From a candidate division Zixibacteria bacterium SM23_81 (GTDB taxonomy: Bacteria; SM23-81), in assembly GCA_001304015.1 (NCBI GenBank), contig LJUY01000001.1, positions 62,001-126,000 of the forward strand: DNA of 64,000 nt, in the 5' to 3' direction. Positions 52,822 through 61,330 of this stretch are shown in pieces. A program made the position numbers and the translations under genes. The stretch's first letter is position 1. Every line of letters begins with the position of its first letter. Below the pieces are notes generated by a model. The model saw only the letters and a list, made by a program, of their open reading frames with translations. It had not been told where the DNA came from and did not search any database.

Positions 52822-52875
52822 TTGAGATGGGAGCGAGCCTTTCTCACGGCTCAGGATATGAGGAGCTGTTTGCAG

Positions 52876-54168
52876 ATGTCTGATATCTATATCGACGAAG
52901 TCAGCAAGCACATCGGTACAGAGGTGACCATTAAGGGGTGGCTTTATAATAAAAGATCCAGTGGAAAACTAAGATTTTTAACATTTCGGGACGGAACTGG
53001 ACTCTTGCAAGGAGTGATGCTCAAAGGAGAGGTGGATGATGGCACTTTCTCTCTCTATGATGAACTCACCCAGGAATCCTCCTTGAAGGCCACCGGTATT
53101 GTCCGGTCCGACCCTCGAGCGCCTGGAGGGCACGAGCTGGGTATCCGCACCATCGAGCCAATCCAAATTGCCGCCGAATACCCCATCACTCCTAAAGAAC
53201 ACGGAGTCGCATTTTTAATGGATCATCGTCACCTGTGGCTGAGATCCTCGAAACAGCACGCCGTGCTGCGGGTGCGCGACGAGGTCATCAGAGCCTGCCG
53301 CGACTTTTTCACCGAGCGCGGTTTCGTGCTAGTCGATGCACCCATCTTCACCCCGGCACCAAGCGAGGGCACAACGACTCTCTTCGAGACGGGCTATTTT
53401 GACGGAAAGGCCTACCTTACACAAAGCGGACAACTCTATAACGAGGCCACAGCTATGGCCTTTGGTCGGGTGTACTGCTTTGGTCCCACATTCCGAGCCG
53501 AAAAATCCAAAACCAGACGGCACCTCACCGAATTCTGGATGGTGGAGCCAGAGATGGCCTTTTACGATCTGGAGGACACCATGGTTCTAGCCGAGGATTT
53601 TATCATTTTCATCGTCCAGCGGGTGCTTGAAAATAGACAAAAAGAACTTGCCGTTTTGGAGAGAGATCTGGAAAAATTGAGCAAGGTGGGGAAACCTTTT
53701 CCGCGCATCACCTATGGTGAAGCCGTCGAAATCCTGAAGGATGAGGGGAAGGATTTCGCCTGGGGCCAGGATTTTGGGGCAAAGGATGAGGAGACCCTAT
53801 CCCTTAGATTCGATCGTCCCGTCATCATTCATCGCTATCCTCTGAAGTGCAAAGCTTTTTATATGAAAACGGATCCCCAAAATTCTAAGCTAGCCTTGTG
53901 CCTTGATGTCTTGGCACCAGAGGGATATGGAGAAATCATCGGCGGCGGGCAGCGTGAGGACAGCCTGAGGGAATTGGAGGCCAAGATCAAGAAGGACAAA
54001 TTGCCCATGGAGGCTTTTCAATGGTATTTGGATTTGCGGAGGTATGGCAGCGTTCCACATGCCGGATTTGGGCTGGGGATTGAACGAACGGTCACTTGGA
54101 TCTGCGGACGGGATCATCTTCGGGAGGCCATTCCCTTTCCCAGGATGTTGTATAGAATCTATCCGTAA
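52876..54168 (+). CDS. asnS: Asparaginyl-tRNA synthetase
   Basis: AsnRS is a class IIb synthetase with an N-terminal OB-fold anticodon-binding domain ([24 protein letters not shown], about residues 15-38) and a catalytic core with motif 2 ([28 protein letters not shown], about residues 200-228) and motif 3 ([10 protein letters not shown] near the end). The [14 protein letters not shown] segment fits AsnRS rather than AspRS. ATG 52876 gives the canonical start and 430 residues; an ATG at 52858 is possible. A direct AsnRS route means asparaginyl-tRNA does not depend on GatCAB here. Confidence 0.94.
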   Translation: MSDIYIDEVSKHIGTEVTIKGWLYNKRSSGKLRFLTFRDGTGLLQGVMLKGEVDDGTFSLYDELTQESSLKATGIVRSDPRAPGGHELGIRTIEPIQIAAEYPITPKEHGVAFLMDHRHLWLRSSKQHAVLRVRDEVIRACRDFFTERGFVLVDAPIFTPAPSEGTTTLFETGYFDGKAYLTQSGQLYNEATAMAFGRVYCFGPTFRAEKSKTRRHLTEFWMVEPEMAFYDLEDTMVLAEDFIIFIVQRVLENRQKELAVLERDLEKLSKVGKPFPRITYGEAVEILKDEGKDFAWGQDFGAKDEETLSLRFDRPVIIHRYPLKCKAFYMKTDPQNSKLALCLDVLAPEGYGEIIGGGQREDSLRELEAKIKKDKLPMEAFQWYLDLRRYGSVPHAGFGLGIERTVTWICGRDHLREAIPFPRMLYRIYP

Positions 54169-54213
54169 TTTCCTTTAAAATAACCAGAAGATGGGGCAAA
54201 TCGTAGGCGAGAT

Positions 54214-56667
54214 ATGATGGAGAACTATCCTTTTAGGGAAATCGAGGAAAAGTGGCAGAAGCGCTGGACGAAAAGCGGTCTGAACACAGTTGACCTCAAA
54301 GACGCGAGTCGCAAGCTATACTGTCTGGTGATGTTTATCTATCCGTCGGGTGAAAGGCTGCATACTGGTCATTGGTACAACTACGGCCCTACGGACACCT
54401 GGGCCCGATACCAGCGAATGCGCGGCTATAACGTATTCGAGCCCATGGGCTACGATGCTTTTGGCCTTCCAGCGGAGAACTACGCTATCGAGCATGGTGT
54501 CCATCCAGCCAACAGCACTGCCGAGAATGTCTCACAGATCAGAAAACAGTTACAAGCCATGGGAGCTATGTACGATTGGGACAAGGAGATCGACACCAGC
54601 TCTCCAGAGTATTACCGTTGGACCCAATGGCTTTTCTTACAGCTGTACAAAAAAGGATTGGCGGAACGCAAAAAAGCCCCGGTCAACTGGTGTCCCAGCT
54701 GTAAGACGGTATTGGCCAATGAGCAGGTCATCGAGGGTCATTGTGAGCGCTGCGAGAATCCTGTAACTCACAAGGATTTAGAACAATGGTTTTTCAAAAT
54801 AACAGCTTATGCCGATCGGCTCCTGGATGGTTTGGATGGTATCGACTGGCCGGAGAAGACCAAGACCATGCAGCGCAACTGGATTGGTCGCAGCGAAGGT
54901 GTCGAGGTGGTCTTCCGAATTGCCGAAACAGATCAAAAGATACCCGTTTTCACCACCAGGCCCGATACCCTTTTTGGGGTCACCTATATGGTTTTGGCTC
55001 CCGAACACCCGCTCGTGGAGGAGCTTACTCCTTCTGAAAAGAGAAAAGAGGTCTCGAAATACATCGAGAAAGCCAGAAAGGAGAGCGAGATTCAGAGGAC
55101 CTCAATGGTAAAGGAAAAAACCGGGGTGTTTATCGGCACCTATGCCGTCAATCCCATCAACGATGAAAAGGTGCCCATTTGGATAGCTGACTACGTCTTG
55201 GTGAGTTATGGAACGGGCGCTGTTATGGCTGTTCCTGCTCACGATCAACGCGATTTCGAATTTGCCAAAAAATTCGATCTGCCCATTCGGAAGGTGATCC
55301 TGCCCGAGGGATGTGATCAAGACCACGAGCTTCAGGAAGCTTTTATAGAACCAGGAAAAATGGCTAACTCCTCCAAGTATAACGGTTTGAACTCCAGGGT
55401 AGGGGGGGAGAGGATCGCAGATGCTCTAGAGAAAATGAAATTAGGACGGCGATGCGTGAACTACAAACTTCGCGATTGGCTTGTTTCCCGGCAGCGTTAC
55501 TGGGGAGCGCCGATTCCCATCGTCTACTGCCAGGCCTGCGGCACCGTACCAGTTCCCGAGGAAGATCTGCCGGTTTTATTGCCCAAAGACGTGGATTTTT
55601 CTCTTCAGGGAATGGGAAAATCTCCCTTGGCCACCAACCAAGATTTTGTTCAGACCGCTTGTCCACAATGTGGAGGCTCGGCGCGTAGAGAAGTGGACAC
55701 GATGGACACATTCGTTTGTTCTTCATGGTATTTCCTGAGATACTTGAGCCCTCATAACAACGAGCGTCCTTTTGATCCAGAGCTTGTCAGAAAATGGCTT
55801 CCAGTTGACCAATATGTTGGCGGCGCTGAGCATGCCGTCATGCATTTGCTCTATGCGAGGTTTGTTACAAAAGTCCTGTACGACATGGATTACATCCACT
55901 TTGAGGAGCCTTTCATAAAACTCGTTCATCAGGGGACCATCACCAAAGATGGTTCCAAAATGTCGAAATCCAAAGGCAATGTGGTTAGCCCAGACCAATT
56001 CATCGGAGGGTATGGCTCTGATACCTTTCGCATATACTTGATGTTCATGGGTTCGTATCAAGACGGCGGCGACTGGAGCGACGAGGGCATCGTGGGGATT
56101 TCTCGATTCCTGAACAGAGTCTGGAGACTGGTGCATATGGTTCAGGAAAATAGAGTTATGGCATCAGAAGTTTCCATCGAAGAACTGAATCGCATCAAGC
56201 ACTATACCGTTCAACAGGTAGGGCAAGATTTAGATCGATTTCACTTTAACACTGCCATCAGTAGAATTATGGAGTTCGTCAACGCTTTGTACCTTCACTT
56301 GGTCGAAACACCAACAGAGTTAACTCAAAAGGAATTTTTTCATGAAGCAATGCACACTCTTGTATTACTCATCTCTCCCTTTGCGCCTCATTTAGGTGAA
56401 GAACTGTGGGAACATTTGGGAAACAAAAATAGCGTTTTTCTTGAAAAATGGCCTACCTATGATCCCAGATTTTTAGAAAAAAGGGAGCTTACCATCGTCA
56501 TTCAAGTGAATGGAAAAGTCCGCTCACGTATTCTGGTTCCTGCAGATATCTCTGAGGGAGACTTAAAAGAACGTGCTTTAAACGATCAAAGAGTGAAGCT
56601 TTATGTGGACAAGGGTGTGAAAAGGGTGGTGGTGGTGCCAGGGAAGCTGGTCAATATAGTTATCTGA
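54214..56667 (+). CDS. leuS: Leucyl-tRNA synthetase
   Basis: LeuRS is a class I synthetase of 817 residues. The HIGH-like motif is LHTGHWYNYGPTDTWARYQRM (about residues 49-69), followed by GYDAFGLPAENYA, the zinc-binding CPSCKTVLANEQV with a second CERC pair near residue 175, the CP1 editing domain with TRPDTLFGVTYMVLAPEHPLVE (about residues 248-270), and the KMSKS loop SKMSKSKGNVV near residue 585. It ends with the C-terminal IQVNGKVRSRI domain. A strong terminator follows. No T-box precedes it. Confidence 0.97.
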   Translation: MMENYPFREIEEKWQKRWTKSGLNTVDLKDASRKLYCLVMFIYPSGERLHTGHWYNYGPTDTWARYQRMRGYNVFEPMGYDAFGLPAENYAIEHGVHPANSTAENVSQIRKQLQAMGAMYDWDKEIDTSSPEYYRWTQWLFLQLYKKGLAERKKAPVNWCPSCKTVLANEQVIEGHCERCENPVTHKDLEQWFFKITAYADRLLDGLDGIDWPEKTKTMQRNWIGRSEGVEVVFRIAETDQKIPVFTTRPDTLFGVTYMVLAPEHPLVEELTPSEKRKEVSKYIEKARKESEIQRTSMVKEKTGVFIGTYAVNPINDEKVPIWIADYVLVSYGTGAVMAVPAHDQRDFEFAKKFDLPIRKVILPEGCDQDHELQEAFIEPGKMANSSKYNGLNSRVGGERIADALEKMKLGRRCVNYKLRDWLVSRQRYWGAPIPIVYCQACGTVPVPEEDLPVLLPKDVDFSLQGMGKSPLATNQDFVQTACPQCGGSARREVDTMDTFVCSSWYFLRYLSPHNNERPFDPELVRKWLPVDQYVGGAEHAVMHLLYARFVTKVLYDMDYIHFEEPFIKLVHQGTITKDGSKMSKSKGNVVSPDQFIGGYGSDTFRIYLMFMGSYQDGGDWSDEGIVGISRFLNRVWRLVHMVQENRVMASEVSIEELNRIKHYTVQQVGQDLDRFHFNTAISRIMEFVNALYLHLVETPTELTQKEFFHEAMHTLVLLISPFAPHLGEELWEHLGNKNSVFLEKWPTYDPRFLEKRELTIVIQVNGKVRSRILVPADISEGDLKERALNDQRVKLYVDKGVKRVVVVPGKLVNIVI

Positions 56668-56734
56668 CCAGACAGGACAGCGTGATCGATTATTTAGTTT
56701 ACATAATATATCTTATAGGACTCAATATGGTGTT

Positions 56735-56763
56735 AAAAAGGAGCCGATCGCGGCTCCTTTTTT
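56735..56763. terminator. Bidirectional terminator between leuS and the convergent TPR gene
   Basis: AAAAAGGAGCCG (56735-56746), an ATCG loop and CGGCTCCTTTTT (56751-56762) form a 12-bp perfect stem flanked by A and T runs. Genes converge here: leuS on + and the TPR gene on -, so it serves both. Confidence 0.95.
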
Positions 56764-56771
56764 GAAACATT

Positions 56772-57464
56772 TTATTGAACAGTTTTGTCATTAGCACAAG
56801 TAATCTCGGCAGATGCCATTTTGGCCTCGTCGTGATAACGACTTTCTGGGTAATTATCAATGAGCATCTGATAGGCCTCTATCGCTTTATCTACTTCTCC
56901 TGCAGAGAAGTAGCTGCGTCCTGCATTCATCAATGCCTCAGGGGCAGCAAAAAACTCGGGAAAATCCTCAGCTGATTTCATATAGAATTCTCCCGCCTGA
57001 GCATATTGACCCAGCTGTTCATGACAAGCAGCGATTCCTATCAAGGCTGAGCTTGTCAACAGCTCATCACGACGATATTTATCAATATAGCTCTGGAAGC
57101 TTTTTATTGCCTTTTGGTAATCGTGCAGTTTAAGGTAGATGTCTCCCAGGAAAAAAGCCGCCATACTGGCCTCCTGAGTCCCCCCATGTAAATCTATAAG
57201 AGCTTGATAGTGCTGCATAGCCTCTTGAAAATTGGCTCGTTGATATGCAATGTTGGCCTCACCGGCAAGCCGCATCACCGTTTCCTGGGTACGACTGCGA
57301 CTAGAAGTGTATACAAAAATCACGATGACCAGCACGATCACGGCTGCCAGGACGGTTAAAAAGGTGTTCTGATGTTCGCGAACAAAAGATGTCAGCTGAA
57401 AGGTCGCTGTGACAAAACGATCCTCTTTGAGGTCATGTTTACGTATCCGTTTCTTTGCAGCCAT
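56772..57464 (-). CDS. Membrane-anchored TPR protein
   Basis: The 230-residue protein has a basic cytoplasmic N-terminus (AAKKRIRKHDLKEDR), one transmembrane helix (TFLTVLAAVIVLVIVIFVYT, about residues 34-53) and a soluble domain of four to five TPR hairpins (AYQRANFQEAMQHYQALID, FLGDIYLKLHDYQKAIKSF and SAGEVDKAIEAYQMLIDNYP). It resembles YfgM-like or YbgF-like envelope TPR proteins that assist secretion or outer-membrane complexes. Its 3' end abuts the bidirectional terminator. It follows the tRNA-Arg gene at 38 bases on the - strand. Confidence 0.85.
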   Translation of the reverse strand: MAAKKRIRKHDLKEDRFVTATFQLTSFVREHQNTFLTVLAAVIVLVIVIFVYTSSRSRTQETVMRLAGEANIAYQRANFQEAMQHYQALIDLHGGTQEASMAAFFLGDIYLKLHDYQKAIKSFQSYIDKYRRDELLTSSALIGIAACHEQLGQYAQAGEFYMKSAEDFPEFFAAPEALMNAGRSYFSAGEVDKAIEAYQMLIDNYPESRYHDEAKMASAEITCANDKTVQ

Positions 57465-57502
57465 ACCAAATCCTCTTATGATAAGGGCTTAGGAGAATAC
57501 AG

Positions 57503-57576
57503 TACCCCCGGCCCGACTCGAACGGGCGACACAGGGATTAGGAATCCCTTGCTCTATCCGCCTGAGCTACGGGGGC
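57503..57576 (-). tRNA. tRNA-Arg(CCU)
   Basis: A full cloverleaf reads on the - strand: acceptor GCCCCCG with CGGGGGU, T8-A9, the D arm GCTCAGGCGGATAGAGC, the anticodon arm AGGGA-TTCCTAA-TCCCT with anticodon CCU, and the T arm GCCCG-TTCGAGT-CGGGC. The discriminator base is A. The acceptor stem begins with a G1-U72 wobble and no CCA is encoded. The tRNA reads AGG arginine codons. Confidence 0.95.
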
Positions 57577-57615
57577 ACAAGGAGTTATGGTGTTTCGTTA
57601 TTGATTCATCAGTTT

Positions 57616-57644
57616 AATATTGCCAAAAACCTAGCTAAAATCAA
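57616..57644 (-). promoter_or_regulatory. Probable promoter for tRNA-Arg and the TPR gene
   Basis: On the - strand TTGATT (57644-57639) and AATATT (57621-57616) are 17 bases apart, about 33 bases upstream of the mature tRNA end. The boxes are less perfect than others in the window. Confidence 0.45.
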
Positions 57645-57702
57645 GTCTTTTTTTACCCCTCTCCCCTATTGTGATGAACAATCAACTTGATTCACACTGC
57701 GA

Positions 57703-57743
57703 GTAAATTGAAATAGAAAAGGGGCTATGACAAACTTAGCCCC
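57703..57743 (-). repeat. 41-bp repeat copy 1, terminator-type hairpin downstream of a relic gene
   Basis: This copy reads GTAAATTGAAATAG on the + side, then the hairpin GGGGCTA (57721-57727) with TAGCCCC (57737-57743). On the - strand the stem is followed by a T run, so it functions as a terminator for leftward transcription. It matches a second copy at 58948-58988 at 38 of 41 bases. Confidence 0.8.
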
Positions 57744-57815
57744 GATGGTATGGTATGATAAAAAGGGCGGATGCCAAAGGTTGGGCTCCATAATCGGTAG
57801 ATAGACGTTCGCTCC

Positions 57816-57956
57816 TCAAAATATACTTAACGCCACTCGCTTCCAGCCTGCATTTGTATTGATGTACACGTGGTTATCATCCCAAGCTATATCTTTCACA
57901 TTTCCATTTGTTTCGCCTGTTCCTTTGGGATCAATCCCCCAGTGGTTTGAGTTCAA
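57816..57956 (-). pseudogene. Relic C-terminal fragment of a surface/structural protein
   Basis: A 46-codon frame on the - strand, starting only at TTG, encodes an end resembling the C-termini of tail-fibre-like and other large structural proteins, with the pattern GNVKDIAWDDNHVYI, then WKRVAL and a stop. It overlaps the stop of the neighbouring lipoprotein gene by 26 bases, and an in-frame stop blocks further extension. Its 3' flank, including the terminator, is homologous to the 3' flank of the large surface-protein gene at 59054. It is probably the remaining end of a deleted paralogue, not a functional gene. Confidence 0.6.
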
Positions 57957-58377
57957 ACGTCAAAAGGGCTATAAGAACACACAGCCCAATTCCTAGGGCA
58001 GATGTTCCTAGAATACAGCCGATAGTTCTCCCTGCGTCAATTTTCTTGACTTTAACATAGCTAATATCGTTGAGTTTGATTTCCACATCTTTGGCATAGT
58101 ATTTTTCCACTCTTTCGGCATAGCCTCTAACTTGATAAGGACTAACGGATGTAGTATCTCGGATAGTCCCCTGAATAACTTGCTCTTCGGCGAAAAAAAC
58201 TCCCCCTGGTGCCTCAAAATTGATTTCCTCTCCTGAAGTAACCTTTGCAGCAAGGATTTTTTTCTGCGGTTGCCTCTTTAGTTCGTCTGGGGTGATAAGC
58301 ACGACGCTGGAACAACCGAGAATACCGTTAAGCAATGCTAAAAGCGTAATGACAGCAATTATTTTTTTAGTAGTCAT
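57931..58377 (-). CDS. Small lipoprotein of unknown function
   Basis: The 148-residue precursor has a lipoprotein signal (ITLLALLNGILGC, near residues 10-22) followed by a beta-rich domain (about residues 25-115) with GGVFFAEEQVIQGTIRDTT, where SHLD-type strands alternate with charged turns, and a hydrophobic C-terminal helix (TIGCILGTSALGIGLCVLIALL, about residues 118-139). A second membrane anchor at the C-terminus is odd for a lipoprotein. No family is recognised. The start has a strong AAGGAGGG site, and a promoter lies about 120 bases upstream. Confidence 0.7.
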   Translation of the reverse strand: MTTKKIIAVITLLALLNGILGCSSVVLITPDELKRQPQKKILAAKVTSGEEINFEAPGGVFFAEEQVIQGTIRDTTSVSPYQVRGYAERVEKYYAKDVEIKLNDISYVKVKKIDAGRTIGCILGTSALGIGLCVLIALLTFELKPLGD

Positions 58378-58499
58378 GATGAATCCCTCCTTTTCAGCAA
58401 ATTATGCGAAAACTCCTGCAGCACCTCTTAAGATAAAACTCTAAATGGCCATTAGCTGAATATCATTGATGTGGAGATACTGTTACTTTAGGCAAATTA

Positions 58500-58528
58500 A
58501 AAGTACTAAGAATTCTCAAATATGTCAA
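58500..58528 (-). promoter_or_regulatory. Promoter for the small lipoprotein gene
   Basis: On the - strand TTGACA (58528-58523) and TACTTT (58505-58500) are spaced by 17 bases. The transcript would carry a leader of about 115 bases before the ATG. Confidence 0.65.
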
Positions 58529-58947
58529 GAAATATCAAAATTCTTTATTATCACAATCAATCAAAAACTATTCAAACAGGGTATGATCCTATGACGCTAC
58601 TACCGCTCGGTAACCCCTACCGGGGAGTCATTTTCTGCGGTCAAACCAGATTTTATCCTTTCCTCCAACAAAAGCTGCGCTATGTGTGACGAAATTTGAT
58701 CGAGGATTAGATATGATTCACTTATAAAAAGAAAAAAAAGCACAGACCCTAAAAAAAGCCCTTGTAAGTCATTTATATAAGGCCAAAATTAGGCGATTTT
58801 TAGGAAATGTATACTTTACCATGGGGAATTGAAAAACAAGTTGCAAATATTGCGTAACACCGTGATATCAAATATTATAGCAAAATTAATGAATCACACA
58901 AAATGTAAATAAAAGTGCCTCAGAATCCATCTCAGAGGGTCACGCGG
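58529..58947. other. AT-rich intergenic stretch without a recognisable gene
   Basis: This AT-rich region has no plausible coding frame on either strand. The only structure seen is a pair of short palindromes near 58602-58625 (ACCG-CT-CGGT and CGGTA-ACCCC-TACCG, then CCCC-TACC-GGGG), which could form alternative hairpins. I see no tRNA, no insertion-sequence ends and no known riboswitch. Confidence 0.6.
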
Positions 58948-58988
58948 GTAAATTGAAATAAAAAAGGGGCTATGAAAAACATAGCCCC
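58948..58988 (-). repeat. 41-bp repeat copy 2, terminator of the 735-residue surface-protein gene
   Basis: The hairpin GGGGCTATG...CATAGCCCC (58966-58988) has a T run on the - strand and lies about 65 bases after the stop of the large gene. It differs from copy 1 at three positions. Its outer flank (GTAAATTGAAATA) is also shared, so the repeat is more than a terminator stem. Confidence 0.85.
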
Positions 58989-59053
58989 ATCAAAAGGCAG
59001 ATACCAGAGCTTAGGGTCCAGAGGTGACAGTGCCAGTGGACTAGCTTTAACAA

Positions 59054-61261
59054 CTACCAGCAAGCTTGCCATATAGCCCCATCATAGACCATAAGCTTGT
59101 GAGTGACGCTGTCCATGTACATATCACCTTCCGCTGGGCTGGCAGGAGCAGATGATCTGGGTTCCAATCTCATTACATCATTGATATGCAATGCTCTCGC
59201 AGGCCTCGTCGTTCCAATACCCACATTCCCCGACACGGTGGAATGCAAATTGTTCCCCGAGATGGCCCAGTTGCCGACGTCACTCTTGGCAGCTTGCCAG
59301 CTGAGCGTGCCGCTGCCATCAGTCACAAGCAATTGTCCGTTGGACCTATCGGAAGCGGGAAACTCGTATCCATCGGTCTCATCGCCAAAGCGGATATGGG
59401 GCATATCGACCATAAAGGTTGAATCCTGAGTCAGCTTGCTCCCGATGCCAAAAAGATAGGAGTAATCTGCGGCAGCAGTGATGCTATCTTGATATCCTCC
59501 GAGGATTGCTGAATATGCACCTCCAACATAATTTCCACCTCCACCACCCACGGTGGCCCTACTACCGATGGCGGTGCTGTAACCTCCGCCGCCCACCGTC
59601 GCATATTGGCCGCTGACGGTGTTGCCCTTTCCGCCTCCTACGGTTGCATAGCTGCCGCCAGCGGTGTTTAAATGTCCGCCGCCCACGGTACCGGCTTCAT
59701 TGAACACGGTGTTACCTCCACCGCCGCCCACGGTCGCATAATCATCGCCGGCGTTATTGCCAGATCCGCCGCCCACAGTCGCCGAGAAGCCAGCGGCGTT
59801 GCCATAACCGCCACCGACAGTCGCACCGTTGTGTCTGGCGATGTTGCCTAACCCCCCGCCAACAGTACAGTACCTAGTAGTAATAATTGTATTCCCGGTG
59901 GTGCAGGCAACTCCTAAATTGATATGGGTATGAACACTATCACCAAACAGCATGTTACCGGCGTCACCACGGGCAACGCCGAGATAGTTAGCAGTAAACA
60001 GAACGCTATCCGGAGTGCCTCGAACCCAATCATTGTCAGTTGCTGAAGCCGAAGGGGTTTTCCAAGTCCCCTCACCCAAGGCATCGGAAGTCAACACATA
60101 ACCATCAGATGCACCCGTGGGCATCTTGAAGCCTTCCATCCGCACTGTTCCAGCCACATCCAGCTTCTCCGCCGGGTCTAGGGTTCCCAGGCCCACCTTG
60201 CTGGTGGAAAAATTGCCATAGATCAACACATCGCTAGTATCCGGTCCATTAGCGATGTAGAGCTTGCTGGAATCGGTCTCATTGTATCCGGCTTGATAGC
60301 CCAGGAAGACATTGCCGACACCAACCTGGTTGGAGTTGCCTGCATAGGTTCCCAGGTAAGTGTTCTCACTGCCCGTGGTGTTTAAGAGACCTGCTCCCCC
60401 TCCAATGAATGTGTTGTTATTGCCTTCGGTGTCAAAATAGCCTGCGATGGTTCCTAGGTACGTATTGATCGAACCTGTTGTGTGGTACTTGCCCGCCCCC
60501 CGACCCACGAAGGTGTTGTCGTTGCCTTCATTGTTTTCACCGGCTCCGAAGCCCACAAAGGTTTCGTTGCTTCCGGTATTGTTTTCTCCAGCACCAGCGC
60601 CCACGAGGACATTACCTGTACCCTCAGTGGAGAGAACTGTTTCTCCGCCGATCTTGTAAACCGAATTGATGTTGATGTCCCCGCTGACATCCAGTTTAGC
60701 CACAGGTGCAGTGATCCCGATGCCCACGGAATCAGTGTCCGTCTCCAGTCGCACGACAGTTCCATCATCGACCCATCCTCCGCTACCTCCACCACTCCGG
60801 GCATAATCTGCGCTATCCGCCTCAGCTGCCCAGAAGGCATACCCCACCGATGCGATCCGCTGCCGGGGAACCAGCTCCGGATCGCCACCTACCTGAACGC
60901 CCAGCCAACGAACAGGCTCGCTGAAAACTGTGTCCGGGATGCTATTCACACTACCCAATAGAACATTGAAAATGCCACTGCTCACCACCACCGCTGGCTG
61001 GGTTTCCGTCCATAAAGCAGTCCCTCCTACAGAAAGTGGGTAAATAGAAAAGGTCATGGAGACGGTGGTGTCCAGTGCCACACCGAATTCATCCGTGAGG
61101 GTGCCCTGATAGTTGATCAGGCCGGGGACGCCCTGGGATAAGTCCAGGTTGCGAGCGCCGTCATCAAGGCTCACCATCTTCCTGGCCGCCTGGGCAGTGG
61201 AGCAGAGAATGCAGATCAAGACAGCCAGAACCATGTTCATCGCAAGATTCCTCACTCTCAT
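59054..61261 (-). CDS. Large secreted protein with YadA-head-like and 17-residue repeats
   Basis: The 735-residue precursor has a signal peptide (cleavage near STAQA). The N-terminal domain (about residues 45-150, PGLINYQGTLTDEFGVALD and FNVLLGSVNSIPDTVF) is shared with the next gene. It is followed by SVGIGITAPVAKLDVSGDININS, a run of about seven 17-residue repeats (NTFVGxGAGxxxxTGxx, about residues 215-325) and, from about 455 to 590, eight repeats of about 14 residues with the ATVGGGxGNxA pattern, like the Hep_Hag/YadA head. It ends MVYDGAIWQACW without a membrane-anchor barrel. The protein is likely exported and surface-associated. Confidence 0.87.
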   Translation of the reverse strand: MRVRNLAMNMVLAVLICILCSTAQAARKMVSLDDGARNLDLSQGVPGLINYQGTLTDEFGVALDTTVSMTFSIYPLSVGGTALWTETQPAVVVSSGIFNVLLGSVNSIPDTVFSEPVRWLGVQVGGDPELVPRQRIASVGYAFWAAEADSADYARSGGGSGGWVDDGTVVRLETDTDSVGIGITAPVAKLDVSGDININSVYKIGGETVLSTEGTGNVLVGAGAGENNTGSNETFVGFGAGENNEGNDNTFVGRGAGKYHTTGSINTYLGTIAGYFDTEGNNNTFIGGGAGLLNTTGSENTYLGTYAGNSNQVGVGNVFLGYQAGYNETDSSKLYIANGPDTSDVLIYGNFSTSKVGLGTLDPAEKLDVAGTVRMEGFKMPTGASDGYVLTSDALGEGTWKTPSASATDNDWVRGTPDSVLFTANYLGVARGDAGNMLFGDSVHTHINLGVACTTGNTIITTRYCTVGGGLGNIARHNGATVGGGYGNAAGFSATVGGGSGNNAGDDYATVGGGGGNTVFNEAGTVGGGHLNTAGGSYATVGGGKGNTVSGQYATVGGGGYSTAIGSRATVGGGGGNYVGGAYSAILGGYQDSITAAADYSYLFGIGSKLTQDSTFMVDMPHIRFGDETDGYEFPASDRSNGQLLVTDGSGTLSWQAAKSDVGNWAISGNNLHSTVSGNVGIGTTRPARALHINDVMRLEPRSSAPASPAEGDMYMDSVTHKLMVYDGAIWQACW

Positions 61262-61281
61262 GGCCCACCTCTTTGAAGAGA

Positions 61282-61306
61282 TCGTGAATCGTGGTTCGTG
61301 AATCGT
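61282..61306. repeat. Short direct repeat between the two surface-protein genes
   Basis: TCGTGAATCGT occurs twice (61282-61292 and 61296-61306) with a period of 14 bases, in the 69-base gap between the two genes. No function is evident. Confidence 0.6.
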
Positions 61307-61330
61307 TGCCCAAAACCACCCAGCACCTGA

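Noticed and set aside
43506-54213. T-box or amino-acid leader control of trpS, asnS and leuS
   Set aside because: The upstream gaps are 45-60 bases and contain no T-box core or leader peptide.
58378-58947. Mobile-element ends or phage attachment site in the AT-rich gap
   Set aside because: No transposase or integrase, no terminal inverted repeats with target duplication, and no duplicated tRNA end were found. Only the terminator repeat is duplicated.
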